Source: Ga0074130 sp964499485 (GTDB taxonomy: Bacteria; Pseudomonadota; Gammaproteobacteria; Burkholderiales; Rhodocyclaceae). Taken from it: a stretch of 64,000 nt of DNA. The DNA lies in assembly GCA_964499485.1 (NCBI GenBank), contig CAZCLF010000003.1, positions 82,890 to 146,889 on the forward strand. Reading direction: 5' to 3'. Shown here piece by piece: positions 42,481-50,192 of the stretch. The notes beneath the pieces were generated by a model that made no database searches, was not told the origin of the DNA, and was given only the letters and a program-made list of their open reading frames with translations. Made by a program: the position numbers and the translations under genes. Positions within the stretch are counted from its first letter, which is position 1. Every line of letters begins with the position of its first letter.

Positions 42481-43801
42481 GGGTGAGTTTTCTTACACAA
42501 GCGACGTGTTTTTTTTTATGTACTTCCAGCCAAGCCAGCAAATCGTCACCCGGCAATGCTGTCGCGAATAGATAACCTTGTGCCGCGTCCACACCCGCTT
42601 GTAGCAAGGCGTGCATTTGCGCACGTGTCTCTACTCCCTCGGCGACGACTGTCATGCCAAGTTCCTGACCGAGTCGAGTCATGGCTTTCACAATCGCTAA
42701 TGCACGGGCATCTTCTGGGAGGGCCATCGCAAAGGCGCGGTCGAGTTTTAGTTTGGCTGCGTGGATATCTTTCAGGTTGGCGAGGCAGGAATAGCCGGTA
42801 CCAAAGTCATCAATTGCGAGGCTCACTCCAGCGGCACGGGCATCACACAGATTTTCTTGAACTGTTGCCGACATATCCATGAAGAGCGATTCTGTCAGCT
42901 CAAGCTCTAGACGTTCGGCGGGCAACTCAGCATAAATCAGCGCGCTACTCAGCGCTTGCGAGAAGTGTGGGGCGAGCAGTTGGGCACGTGAAATATTCAC
43001 AGCAACCTTGATGGGATAGCCGGCCTCGCCCAAGCGGCGTGCAAACAGTGCCCCCTGGGTCATGGTCCATTCGCCAAGACGCGTGATCAGCCCGGTTTTT
43101 TCTGCGACGGGAATAAACAGCGTGGGGGAAATATCACGACCATTGACCGTGCAACGCATTAAGGCCTCGACCGCATCAATGCTGCCGTCTTGGCGTAGGA
43201 TCGGTTGGTAGTGGAGGCTAAGGCCGCCACTCTCAATGGCTTGATGTAGCTTGCTTTCGATTTCTAGTTCAGTATTGGCAAGAATGCTGCAGCTGCCGGT
43301 AGCAGCAGTGTGGTCGCCCTCTGCCTGCAGCCACCGCTGGCCATTGCGCTTGGCTAAATGCATAGCCTGATCAGCACGTTGGAGCAGACTGGTGGAGTCT
43401 TCGCCTGGTTCAAGTAGCGCAATACCAATGCGTGCAGCAGGATGCAGTTTGGTTTCGTTGAGCATGATGGGCTCTTCGAGCGCCGCCATGATGTGCTCAG
43501 CCAACGCTACTGCTTGACCATGTTCTTCCGTATGTAAAAGGCACAAAAACTCGTCTGCGCCCATATGGCCGAGATGAACACCGTTGCCCGCAGCAAGTTC
43601 AAGGCGGTCAGCAATGATGGACAGAATTTTGTTACCGCCTGAGTACCCGAATGAGTGATTGACCTGCTGGAAACGATCAAGGTTAATCCACAGTGCGGCG
43701 ATGCTGCCGGGGGTTGCCCCGGAAATCATGTATTGCGCTAGTTGCACACAGCGTGCACGACTCAACAGCCCGGCAATAGTATTGGTGTCGTTAATTGGCA
43801 T
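42461..43801 (-). CDS. GGDEF/EAL protein with degenerate GGDEF motif, likely c-di-GMP phosphodiesterase
   Basis: 446 aa with no membrane segment. The N-terminal GGDEF-type domain (about 25-165) has GADEF in place of GGDEF, so cyclase activity is doubtful. The EAL domain (about 185-435) keeps the main catalytic blocks: VEALMR, NISRAQL, LELTES, IDDFGTGYS and VAEGVET, so c-di-GMP hydrolysis is likely. The degenerate domain may serve as a GTP or c-di-GMP sensor. It is expressed with the HDOD protein. Confidence 0.88.
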   Translation of the reverse strand: MPINDTNTIAGLLSRARCVQLAQYMISGATPGSIAALWINLDRFQQVNHSFGYSGGNKILSIIADRLELAAGNGVHLGHMGADEFLCLLHTEEHGQAVALAEHIMAALEEPIMLNETKLHPAARIGIALLEPGEDSTSLLQRADQAMHLAKRNGQRWLQAEGDHTAATGSCSILANTELEIESKLHQAIESGGLSLHYQPILRQDGSIDAVEALMRCTVNGRDISPTLFIPVAEKTGLITRLGEWTMTQGALFARRLGEAGYPIKVAVNISRAQLLAPHFSQALSSALIYAELPAERLELELTESLFMDMSATVQENLCDARAAGVSLAIDDFGTGYSCLANLKDIHAAKLKLDRAFAMALPEDARALAIVKAMTRLGQELGMTVVAEGVETRAQMHALLQAGVDAAQGYLFATALPGDDLLAWLEVHKKKHVACVRKLTHDSLIR

Positions 43802-43930
43802 AGAGGCAACGGACGATTTATTACAGGGGCATCATAACCGCATGCAGTCGCATCAGGTGCAAAGCGCGCCCAGAAATTTCATTTGAATTCATGCTTCCTG
43901 CAACAGCTCTTCAAGTTGTTTCATAAACGA

Positions 43931-43956
43931 AAAAATGGGGCCGTAGCCCCATTTTT
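43931..43956. terminator. Bidirectional terminator downstream of dnaJ
   Basis: AAAAATGGGGC / GCCCCATTTTT, 11-bp stem with a CGTA loop and A/T tracts built into the stem ends. It ends the grpE-dnaK-dnaJ transcript (minus) in the 211-bp gap before the GGDEF/EAL gene start. The rest of the gap holds no gene. Confidence 0.88.
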
Positions 43957-44012
43957 GTGTCTTGCTGTTTTAAGCCATCCAATAAGACGGCTTTACGGTT
44001 GATGCCTTGGTC

Positions 44013-45146
44013 TTAGCTGGCAAAAAAGTCTTTCACCTTATCCATCCAGCTTTGCGCTTTGGGGTTGTGCACACCCGCATCGCCCTGGCTGATGGATTCA
44101 AACTCTTCCAGCAGTTCCTTTTGCCGCGCCGTCAAATTGACCGGGGTTTCCACCACGACATGGCAGAGCAAATCGCCATGGCTAATGCTGCGAATGCCCT
44201 TGATGCCCTTGCCACGCAGACGGAATACTTTGCCCGATTGCGTCTCGGCCGGGATCTTCAGGCGTGCAATACCGTCAAGCGTAGGGATCTCGATCTCGCC
44301 ACCGAGTGCTGCAACGCTGATGCTGATCGGCATTTCGCAATGCAGATCGTCGTGATCGCGCTGGAACACACTGTGTTCCTTGAGGTGTACTTGGACATAC
44401 AGGTCGCCGCTCGGGCCACCGTTCACGCCATGTTCGCCTTCGCCTGACAGGCGGATGCGATCGCCCTCGTCGATACCGGCCGGAATCTTGACCGATAGCG
44501 TCTTGTGGGTTTTCTTACGTCCAGCGCCATGACAGTCGGGGCAGGGCGTCGGTACATATTTGCCGGTGCCGTGGCACTTCGGACACGTCTGTTGAATGGA
44601 GAAGAAGCCTTGCTGCATGCGTACCTGACCGTGACCATTACAGGTCGGGCAGGTCTTCACCTCGGTGCCTTTCTTTGCCCCGGTACCATCGCAGGTCTCG
44701 CATTCTTCCATGGTTGGAATGCGAATCTTGGTTTCGGTGCCGCGTGCGGCTTCTTCCAGCGAAATTTCGAGGTTGTAGCGCAGATCGGCGCCGCGGTAGA
44801 CGTTACTCCGTCCGCCGCCGCCACCGCCGCGACCACCAAAGATGTCGCCGAAGATGTCCGAGAAGGCGTCGGCAAAGCCGGCACCACCGCCACCGAAGCC
44901 ACCACCACCTGCTTGTGGATCAACGCCAGCATGGCCGTATTGATCGTAGGCGGCACGCTTTTGTCCATCGGACAGAATTTCGTAGGCCTCTTTGGCTTCT
45001 TTGAATTGCTCTTCAGCCTTGGGGTTGTCCGGGTTGCGGTCCGGGTGGTATTTCATCGCGAGCTTGCGATATGCCTTTTTCAGCTCATCGTCAGAGGCGT
45101 CGCGGTTCACCCCCAGTACTTCGTAAAAGTCTTTTTTTGCGGCCAT
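44013..45146 (-). CDS. dnaJ: Chaperone protein DnaJ
   Basis: DnaK co-chaperone, 377 aa. J domain with the HPD motif (MKYHPDRNPDN near residue 33), a Gly-rich region (about 75-110), four zinc-binding CxxCxGxG repeats (CETCDGTG, CPTCNGHG, CPKCHGTG, CPDCHGAG, about 140-210) and the C-terminal substrate domain. Last gene of the grpE-dnaK-dnaJ group, 86 bp after dnaK. Confidence 0.98.
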   Translation of the reverse strand: MAAKKDFYEVLGVNRDASDDELKKAYRKLAMKYHPDRNPDNPKAEEQFKEAKEAYEILSDGQKRAAYDQYGHAGVDPQAGGGGFGGGGAGFADAFSDIFGDIFGGRGGGGGGRSNVYRGADLRYNLEISLEEAARGTETKIRIPTMEECETCDGTGAKKGTEVKTCPTCNGHGQVRMQQGFFSIQQTCPKCHGTGKYVPTPCPDCHGAGRKKTHKTLSVKIPAGIDEGDRIRLSGEGEHGVNGGPSGDLYVQVHLKEHSVFQRDHDDLHCEMPISISVAALGGEIEIPTLDGIARLKIPAETQSGKVFRLRGKGIKGIRSISHGDLLCHVVVETPVNLTARQKELLEEFESISQGDAGVHNPKAQSWMDKVKDFFAS

Positions 45147-45177
45147 GTTGAGTTTCTTTCAGCACATACGACAAGAA

Positions 45178-45210
45178 GGCACGGAAACAGAATGACTCTG
45201 TTTCTGTGCC
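45178..45210 (-). other. Intercistronic hairpin between dnaK and dnaJ
   Basis: A 14-bp stem (one wobble pair) with a 5-nt loop, GGCAC.GAAACAGA / TCTGTTTC.GTGCC. No T-tract follows on the minus strand. It could protect the dnaK message or attenuate read-through into dnaJ. Confidence 0.55.
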
Positions 45211-45232
45211 CCCGGCTCAAAGCATCGAGCGC

Positions 45233-47164
45233 TTACTTCTTGTCTTTGACCTCGGTGAATTCGGCATCCACCACATCGCCGTCGTCCTTCTTACTTTCAT
45301 TGCCTGCACCGGCGTGGCCAGCATCAGCCCCGGCAGCGCCGGCTTGCTGTTCGGCGTAAATCTTTTCGCCGAGCTTCTGGGCGGCGGTGGCCAATGCTTC
45401 GGTCTTGGCTTCAATCGCTTCCTTGTCGCCGTCCTTCAGCACAGCCTCGGCTTCACCAATCGCAGCTTCAATCGCCGACTTTTCAGCGGCGTCGATCTTG
45501 TCGCCGTGCTCGGACAGGGCCTTCTTGGTCGAGTGGATCATGGCGTCGCATTGGTTGCGGACATCCACCAGCTCACGGGCCTTCTTGTCTTCCTCGGCGT
45601 GAGCGGCAGCGTCTTGCACCATTTGCTGGATTTCCTCTTCCGACAAGCCAGAGTTGGCCTTGATGGTGATCTTGTTTTCCTTGCCAGTAGCCTTGTCTTT
45701 GGCTGACACATGCAGGATGCCGTTCGCATCGATATCGAAGGTGACTTCGATTTGCGGCATGCCACGCGGGGCCGGTGGAATGTCGGACAGGTTGAACTGG
45801 CCGAGGCTCTTGTTGCCATTCGCCATCTCACGTTCACCTTGCAGCACGTGAATGGTCACGGCGTTCTGGTTGTCATCGGCGGTCGAGAACACTTGGCTCT
45901 GCTTGGTCGGGATGGTGGTGTTCTTCTGGATCAGCTTGGTCATCACACCGCCCAGCGTTTCGATACCCAGCGACAGCGGGGTCACGTCGAGCAGCAGCAC
46001 GTCCTTAACTTCACCTTGCAGCACGCCACCTTGGATCGACGCGCCGATAGCCACGGCTTCGTCCGGGTTCACGTCCTTACGCGGTTCCTTGCCGAAGAAC
46101 TCCTTCACCTTGTCCTGCACCTTAGGCATGCGGGTCATGCCGCCAACCAGAATCACGTCAGCAATATCGCTGACCTTGACGCCGGCATCCTTGATCGCCA
46201 ACTTACATGGGGCAATGGTGCGCTCGATCAACTCATCAACCAGTGACTCAAACTTAGCGCGAGTGATCTTGACGGCCAGATGCTTTGGCCCCGTTGCATC
46301 AGCGGTGATGTAAGGCAGATTGACTTCGGTCTGCAGCGACGAGGACAGTTCGATCTTAGCCTTTTCAGCGGCCTCCTTCAGGCGTTGCAGTGCGAGCACA
46401 TCCTTCTTCAGATCAACACCAGAATCCTTCTTGAACTCGTCGATGATGAAGTCGATCAAGCGTTGGTCAAAGTCTTCACCGCCAAGGAAGGTGTCGCCGT
46501 TGGTCGACAGCACTTCGAATTGATGTTCGCCATCGATTTCAGCGATGTCGATGATGGATACGTCAAAGGTGCCACCGCCAAGGTCATACACTGCAATCTT
46601 GCGGTCGCCTTCTTGCTTGTCGAGGCCGAAAGAGATCGCAGCAGCAGTGGGTTCGTTGATGATGCGCTTAACGTCCAGACCGGCGATACGGCCGGCATCC
46701 TTAGTGGCTTGACGTTGGCTGTCGTTGAAGTAAGCCGGAACGGTGATGACGGCCTCGGTGACTTCTTCACCCAGGTAGTCTTCAGCGGTCTTCTTCATCT
46801 TCTTCAGCACTTCAGCGGACACTTGCGGCGGGGCCAGCTTGCTGTCACGCACTTGTACCCACGCGTCGCCGTTGTCGGCCTTGACGATCTGGTAAGGCAT
46901 CAGGTCGATGTCCTTTTGCACTTCCTTCTCTTCGAAGCGACGACCGATCAGGCGCTTCACGGCGTACAGCGTGTTCTTGGCGTTGGTTACCGCTTGGCGC
47001 TTGGCCGAAGCACCTACCAGCACTTCGCCGTCATCAGCATACGCAACGATGGACGGCGTGGTGCGGGCACCTTCTGAGTTTTCGATGACCTTAGGCTTGC
47101 CGCCCTCCATCACGGAAACGCAGCTATTGGTGGTGCCGAGGTCAATACCGATGATCTTGCCCAT
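45233..47164 (-). CDS. dnaK: Chaperone protein DnaK (Hsp70)
   Basis: 643 aa. ATPase domain with GIDLGTTNSCV at the N terminus, AVITVPAYFNDSQRQATKDAG, and DLGGGTFDVSI. Substrate-binding domain begins at about residue 395 (DVLLLDVTPLSLGIET), and the C-terminal tail ends DAEFTEVKDKK. Works with GrpE and DnaJ in protein folding. It has its own heat-shock promoter 57 bp upstream. Confidence 0.99.
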   Translation of the reverse strand: MGKIIGIDLGTTNSCVSVMEGGKPKVIENSEGARTTPSIVAYADDGEVLVGASAKRQAVTNAKNTLYAVKRLIGRRFEEKEVQKDIDLMPYQIVKADNGDAWVQVRDSKLAPPQVSAEVLKKMKKTAEDYLGEEVTEAVITVPAYFNDSQRQATKDAGRIAGLDVKRIINEPTAAAISFGLDKQEGDRKIAVYDLGGGTFDVSIIDIAEIDGEHQFEVLSTNGDTFLGGEDFDQRLIDFIIDEFKKDSGVDLKKDVLALQRLKEAAEKAKIELSSSLQTEVNLPYITADATGPKHLAVKITRAKFESLVDELIERTIAPCKLAIKDAGVKVSDIADVILVGGMTRMPKVQDKVKEFFGKEPRKDVNPDEAVAIGASIQGGVLQGEVKDVLLLDVTPLSLGIETLGGVMTKLIQKNTTIPTKQSQVFSTADDNQNAVTIHVLQGEREMANGNKSLGQFNLSDIPPAPRGMPQIEVTFDIDANGILHVSAKDKATGKENKITIKANSGLSEEEIQQMVQDAAAHAEEDKKARELVDVRNQCDAMIHSTKKALSEHGDKIDAAEKSAIEAAIGEAEAVLKDGDKEAIEAKTEALATAAQKLGEKIYAEQQAGAAGADAGHAGAGNESKKDDGDVVDAEFTEVKDKK

Positions 47165-47220
47165 GTTTTTTCCTTTAAATGTTGATGTCGCCCAGTGGGG
47201 GCGGAATTACCTTGATTCGA

Positions 47221-47248
47221 ATATGGGGATTGTCGCGCTCAGTTCAAG
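47221..47248 (-). promoter_or_regulatory. Sigma-32 heat-shock promoter of dnaK
   Basis: On the minus strand CTTGAAC, 13 bp, CCCCATAT, a near-perfect match to the RpoH consensus (CTTGAAA-N13-CCCCATNT). It lies in the 92-bp grpE-dnaK gap. Confidence 0.88.
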
Positions 47249-47256
47249 CGACAGTC

Positions 47257-47799
47257 TTAAGCTTTTGCCTTGGAAACCACCACCAGTGCAGGGCGGATCA
47301 CACGGTCGTGCAGGGCATAGCCCTTTTGCAGCACGTTGATCACGCGGTTGGGTTCGCCGTCTGCTTCGACTTGGCTGATGGCCTGATGCTTGTGCGGATC
47401 AAACTTCTCATCCAGCGGATTGATGTCCAGCAGGGCCGACTTTTCAAATGCCGAGATCAGTTGCTTCAGGGTCAGCTCAACCCCAGCCTTCAGGTCTTCA
47501 GCGGTTTGCTTATCGCTGGCCAGGGCCGCTTCGAGGCTATCTTTAACCGCGATGAGTTCGCTAGCGAACTTTTCGACAGCAAATTTGCTGGCCTTGGAAA
47601 TGTCTTCCTGCGCACGACGGCGAATGTTTTCGCCTTCAGCCTTGGCGCGTAGCCAAGCATCGTGATGCTCGGCGGCTTTGAGTTCCGCCAACTTCAGCTG
47701 TTCTTCCAAGCTGGGCAGGGTGTCGGTCGTGTTTGCTTCTTCAGTTGCGGGTGCGGCTTCGCTTGCCTCGGTGTTCTGGGGTTCTTGCGCTTGTGACAT
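47257..47799 (-). CDS. grpE: Nucleotide exchange factor GrpE
   Basis: 180 aa from ATG 47799 (MSQAQEPQNTEASEAAP), preceded by AAGG. An acidic disordered N-terminus leads into the long coiled coil (LKLAELKAAEHHDAWLRAKAE...) and the C-terminal beta domain (NPLDEKFDPHKHQAIS, NRVINVLQKGYALHDRVIRPALVVV, both shown in part). Releases ADP from DnaK. A longer frame to 47835 would run through the heat-shock promoter and is rejected. Confidence 0.96.
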   Translation of the reverse strand: MSQAQEPQNTEASEAAPATEEANTTDTLPSLEEQLKLAELKAAEHHDAWLRAKAEGENIRRRAQEDISKASKFAVEKFASELIAVKDSLEAALASDKQTAEDLKAGVELTLKQLISAFEKSALLDINPLDEKFDPHKHQAISQVEADGEPNRVINVLQKGYALHDRVIRPALVVVSKAKA

Positions 47800-47833
47800 G
47801 ACTTGAAACCTTAAGGACGTTCGGATTGCCCAC

Positions 47834-47861
47834 ACTTGGGGGCGGGTCTTTTGCTTTCAAG
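47834..47861 (-). promoter_or_regulatory. Sigma-32 heat-shock promoter of grpE
   Basis: On the minus strand CTTGAAA, 13 bp, CCCCAAGT; the -35 is a perfect RpoH match and the -10 is good. About 35 bp upstream of the grpE ATG. Confidence 0.85.
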
Positions 47862-47885
47862 CCTTTTTTTATTTTTTTATGACAA

Positions 47886-47919
47886 AAAAACAGGGCAGTC
47901 CCTCCGCTGCCCTGTTTTT
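47886..47919. terminator. Terminator after the EF-hand-like gene
   Basis: AAAAACAGGGCAG / CTGCCCTGTTTTT, 13-bp stem with an 8-nt loop. It separates the minus-strand EF-hand-like gene from the grpE heat-shock promoter just beyond it. Confidence 0.9.
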
Positions 47920-47947
47920 GCCTGAACTGGCCTTACCTGGGCGTTAT

Positions 47948-48967
47948 TTACACCGTCAGATCAATCTCTTGCACGCTTCCCACGGCGCCGTTTTCGAACA
48001 GAAACACGCCCGTATCACGCACGCCGCCCAAGTCGCTATTGCCCTTTCCACGCAGCTCAAACGGGCTATTGATGTGCGCTAATGCCAAGGCGCCAACCCC
48101 TGCTTCCCTGAGTGACATGAGCTTGCCGCCATCAGCACCGGGCACCCAGACCTTGAGCTGGTCAAAGGCGGCATCGTTTTCGTCGATCCAACCATTCTTG
48201 TCGCCATCCAACGCGGCCAGCTCGCCAAAGCCGCTGTCAGTCGCTGGGCCAAGGAGCTCAAGACCGTTGTCCACCTTGCCATTGTTGTTCTTGTCCAGTG
48301 TCAGATAGCCGCTTGCGCTGGCGAATTGTGAAATCTCTTCCTTGCTGCCGTCGCCATCTAGATCAAAGCGGAACTTCATGTCGCTGAGCTGAGCAGCGCT
48401 ACCACCGAAGTTGAGGACCAGTGGATCTTTGCGTTGAGCGTTTCCTGCGCGCACTGAAATATGTGTTTCTTCGTAGTAACTGCGGCTCATGCTGAGATCG
48501 AGCTGGAAGCTGATCTCCTTACCGTCAGCCGTCTTGATCGTCCCGCTGGCCGATACGGTGGTTTCTTCAAGCTCCGCGTAGCTTTCGTGGAAGTCATATT
48601 CCATGCCCCAATTTGCCTCAGGTGCGGCAACCGTTGCATTGCCAGCGCTTTGCCCAGTACCGCTGGCGCTCGGCTGCTGCAGTTCGCTGCTATTGAACAG
48701 GCGAATCGGCTTGCCGGTGATGGCTTCAATCATGGTGATTAGAAGCTTGAGCTTGGCGTCAACTTGATCGTCGCGCTTTTGCGCTTCTGTTGCCTGAATC
48801 GATAAGGCCTCGTCAGACAGCGAGACAGTGGGCTGAGAGGGGATGGCAGGCGGGGTGTCAGTGCCGGGACGATTGCCCTTCCATTGCCGCAAGCTTTCTG
48901 TGCGCGAATAGAGGCTTACGCTCGAATGCTTAGATTGCATCGAGATTTCTGACGCAGAAATTTTCAT
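47948..48967 (-). CDS. Hypothetical protein with EF-hand-like calcium motifs
   Basis: 339 aa with no signal peptide or membrane helix. The N-terminal half is Ser/Thr/Gln-rich with a beta-type segment (SASGTIKTADGKEISFQLDLS). The C-terminal half has DxDxDG-like loops: FRFDLDGDGSKEEI (near 205), LDKNNNGKVDNGLELLG (near 228) and LDGDKNGWIDENDAAFDQLKVW (near 258, shown in part). This last pattern also occurs in large RTX-type calcium-binding proteins, but here it is a stand-alone short protein. The ATG follows AGGGG, which can pair with CCCCT upstream. Function unknown. Confidence 0.75.
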   Translation of the reverse strand: MKISASEISMQSKHSSVSLYSRTESLRQWKGNRPGTDTPPAIPSQPTVSLSDEALSIQATEAQKRDDQVDAKLKLLITMIEAITGKPIRLFNSSELQQPSASGTGQSAGNATVAAPEANWGMEYDFHESYAELEETTVSASGTIKTADGKEISFQLDLSMSRSYYEETHISVRAGNAQRKDPLVLNFGGSAAQLSDMKFRFDLDGDGSKEEISQFASASGYLTLDKNNNGKVDNGLELLGPATDSGFGELAALDGDKNGWIDENDAAFDQLKVWVPGADGGKLMSLREAGVGALALAHINSPFELRGKGNSDLGGVRDTGVFLFENGAVGSVQEIDLTV

Positions 48968-48969
48968 GC

Positions 48970-49006
48970 TTAACCCCTAAAAAATCTATTGCTGTCAGGG
49001 GTTTAA
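48970..49006 (-). promoter_or_regulatory. Hairpin covering the Shine-Dalgarno of the EF-hand-like gene
   Basis: In the minus-strand RNA, AACCCCT pairs with AGGGGTT across an 18-nt loop, and AGGGG is the Shine-Dalgarno sequence 6 nt before the ATG. This could reduce translation until melted or opened. Confidence 0.4.
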
Positions 49007-49014
49007 CGGTATCG

Positions 49015-49036
49015 CGGGCGCTGACTTGAGCGCCCG
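49015..49036 (-). terminator. Hairpin after hemH
   Basis: CGGGCGCT / AGCGCCCG, 8-bp GC stem with a 6-nt loop, just after the hemH stop (minus). No good T-tract on that strand; a weak terminator at best. Confidence 0.4.
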
Positions 49037-49045
49037 AATTTAATT

Positions 49046-50155
49046 TTATTGTGGGGCGCCCAGTGCCTTGGCGCGCTCGGCGACGCTGTTGTCATTACGT
49101 CCTGGCGTTTGCAACCAATGACCGAGATGTGCGATGACCAGTTGCGTGAGGGCGGCAATGAGGTCGGGCTGTTCGTTGAGGCAGGGAATGTAGTGAAATA
49201 CCTTGCCGCCCTCATTCTGGCCGTGCGTGAGGAAAGCTTCCTTGCACTCCATGCCGATTTCTTCAAGCGTCTCAAGACAGTCTGCAACGAAGCCCGGGCA
49301 AACCACATCAACGCGACGTGTTCCTTGTGCTGCAAGGGCTTCCAAGGTGGGTTGCGTGTAGGGCTGTAGCCATTCAGCTCTGCCAAAACGCGACTGGAAC
49401 GTGACCAGATATTGGTCCTTGTTGAGGCCCAAGGCCTCAGCAAGCAGGCGTCCCGTTTTGTGGCATTCGCAGAAATAGGGGTCGCCTTTATCCAAGCTGA
49501 AGCGCGGCAGACCATGAAAACTCATCACCAGCTTGTCGCCGCTACCCAGTGGGCCGTTATGCGACCAGTGTTCACGCACGCTGTTAGCCAGCGCGTTGAT
49601 GTAGCCGCTGTCATCGTGATAATTGCGGATGAAGCGCAGTTCCGGCACGTTGCGTGTGCGTTGCGTCCAAGCGCTGACCATGTCGCCCACGCTGGCTGTG
49701 GTTGCAGCCGCATATTGCGGATAAGCCGGCAAGACCAGAATACGTGTGCAGCCCGCCGCTTTGAGTTGGTCGAGCTTGCTTGCGATGGAAGGATTGCCAT
49801 AACGCATGGCCCAGGCTACCTCGACATCCGGGTAGCCTGCAGCTCCTAGGGCACCGCGTAGAAGCTTGGCCTGACGTTCCGTATGCACGGCCAGTGGCGA
49901 GCCATCTTTTTCCCAGACAGTGGCGTATTTCGCTGCGGATTTCTTGGGGCGTACATTCAGAATGATGCCGTTGAGAATGAGCCACCAGATGGGCTTAGGA
50001 ATTTCCACGACGCGCGGGTCGGACAGAAATTCCTTGAGATAGCGCCGCAAGGCGGGCGCGGTCGGGGCGTCAGGTGTGCCCAGATTGGCGTAGAGGATGC
50101 CGATGCGGGCAGGCGTGCCATGCACATGAGCGGGTTCGGGCTGGAAGCGGGGCAT
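49046..50155 (-). CDS. hemH: Ferrochelatase
   Basis: Inserts ferrous iron into protoporphyrin IX, the last step of heme synthesis, at the inner membrane. 369 aa. GILYANLGTPDAPT near the N terminus, LPAYPQYAAATTASV, and the catalytic histidine in LVMSFHGLP (near residue 213) are seen. The second conserved block is in TFQSRFGRAEWLQP. It is followed (upstream on the strand) by hrcA 37 bp away. Confidence 0.96.
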   Translation of the reverse strand: MPRFQPEPAHVHGTPARIGILYANLGTPDAPTAPALRRYLKEFLSDPRVVEIPKPIWWLILNGIILNVRPKKSAAKYATVWEKDGSPLAVHTERQAKLLRGALGAAGYPDVEVAWAMRYGNPSIASKLDQLKAAGCTRILVLPAYPQYAAATTASVGDMVSAWTQRTRNVPELRFIRNYHDDSGYINALANSVREHWSHNGPLGSGDKLVMSFHGLPRFSLDKGDPYFCECHKTGRLLAEALGLNKDQYLVTFQSRFGRAEWLQPYTQPTLEALAAQGTRRVDVVCPGFVADCLETLEEIGMECKEAFLTHGQNEGGKVFHYIPCLNEQPDLIAALTQLVIAHLGHWLQTPGRNDNSVAERAKALGAPQ

Positions 50156-50192
50156 GGGTATCCGGAGGCTATATAGGTTGAGCCAGTGTGGC

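Noticed and set aside
46280..47077. Open frame of 265 codons antisense to dnaK
   Set aside because: Long antisense frames opposite dnaK are a well-known by-product of its codon use; no start signal or domain is seen.
47165..47256. CIRCE element upstream of dnaK
   Set aside because: No TTAGCACTC/GAGTGCTAA arms; the region holds a sigma-32 promoter instead.
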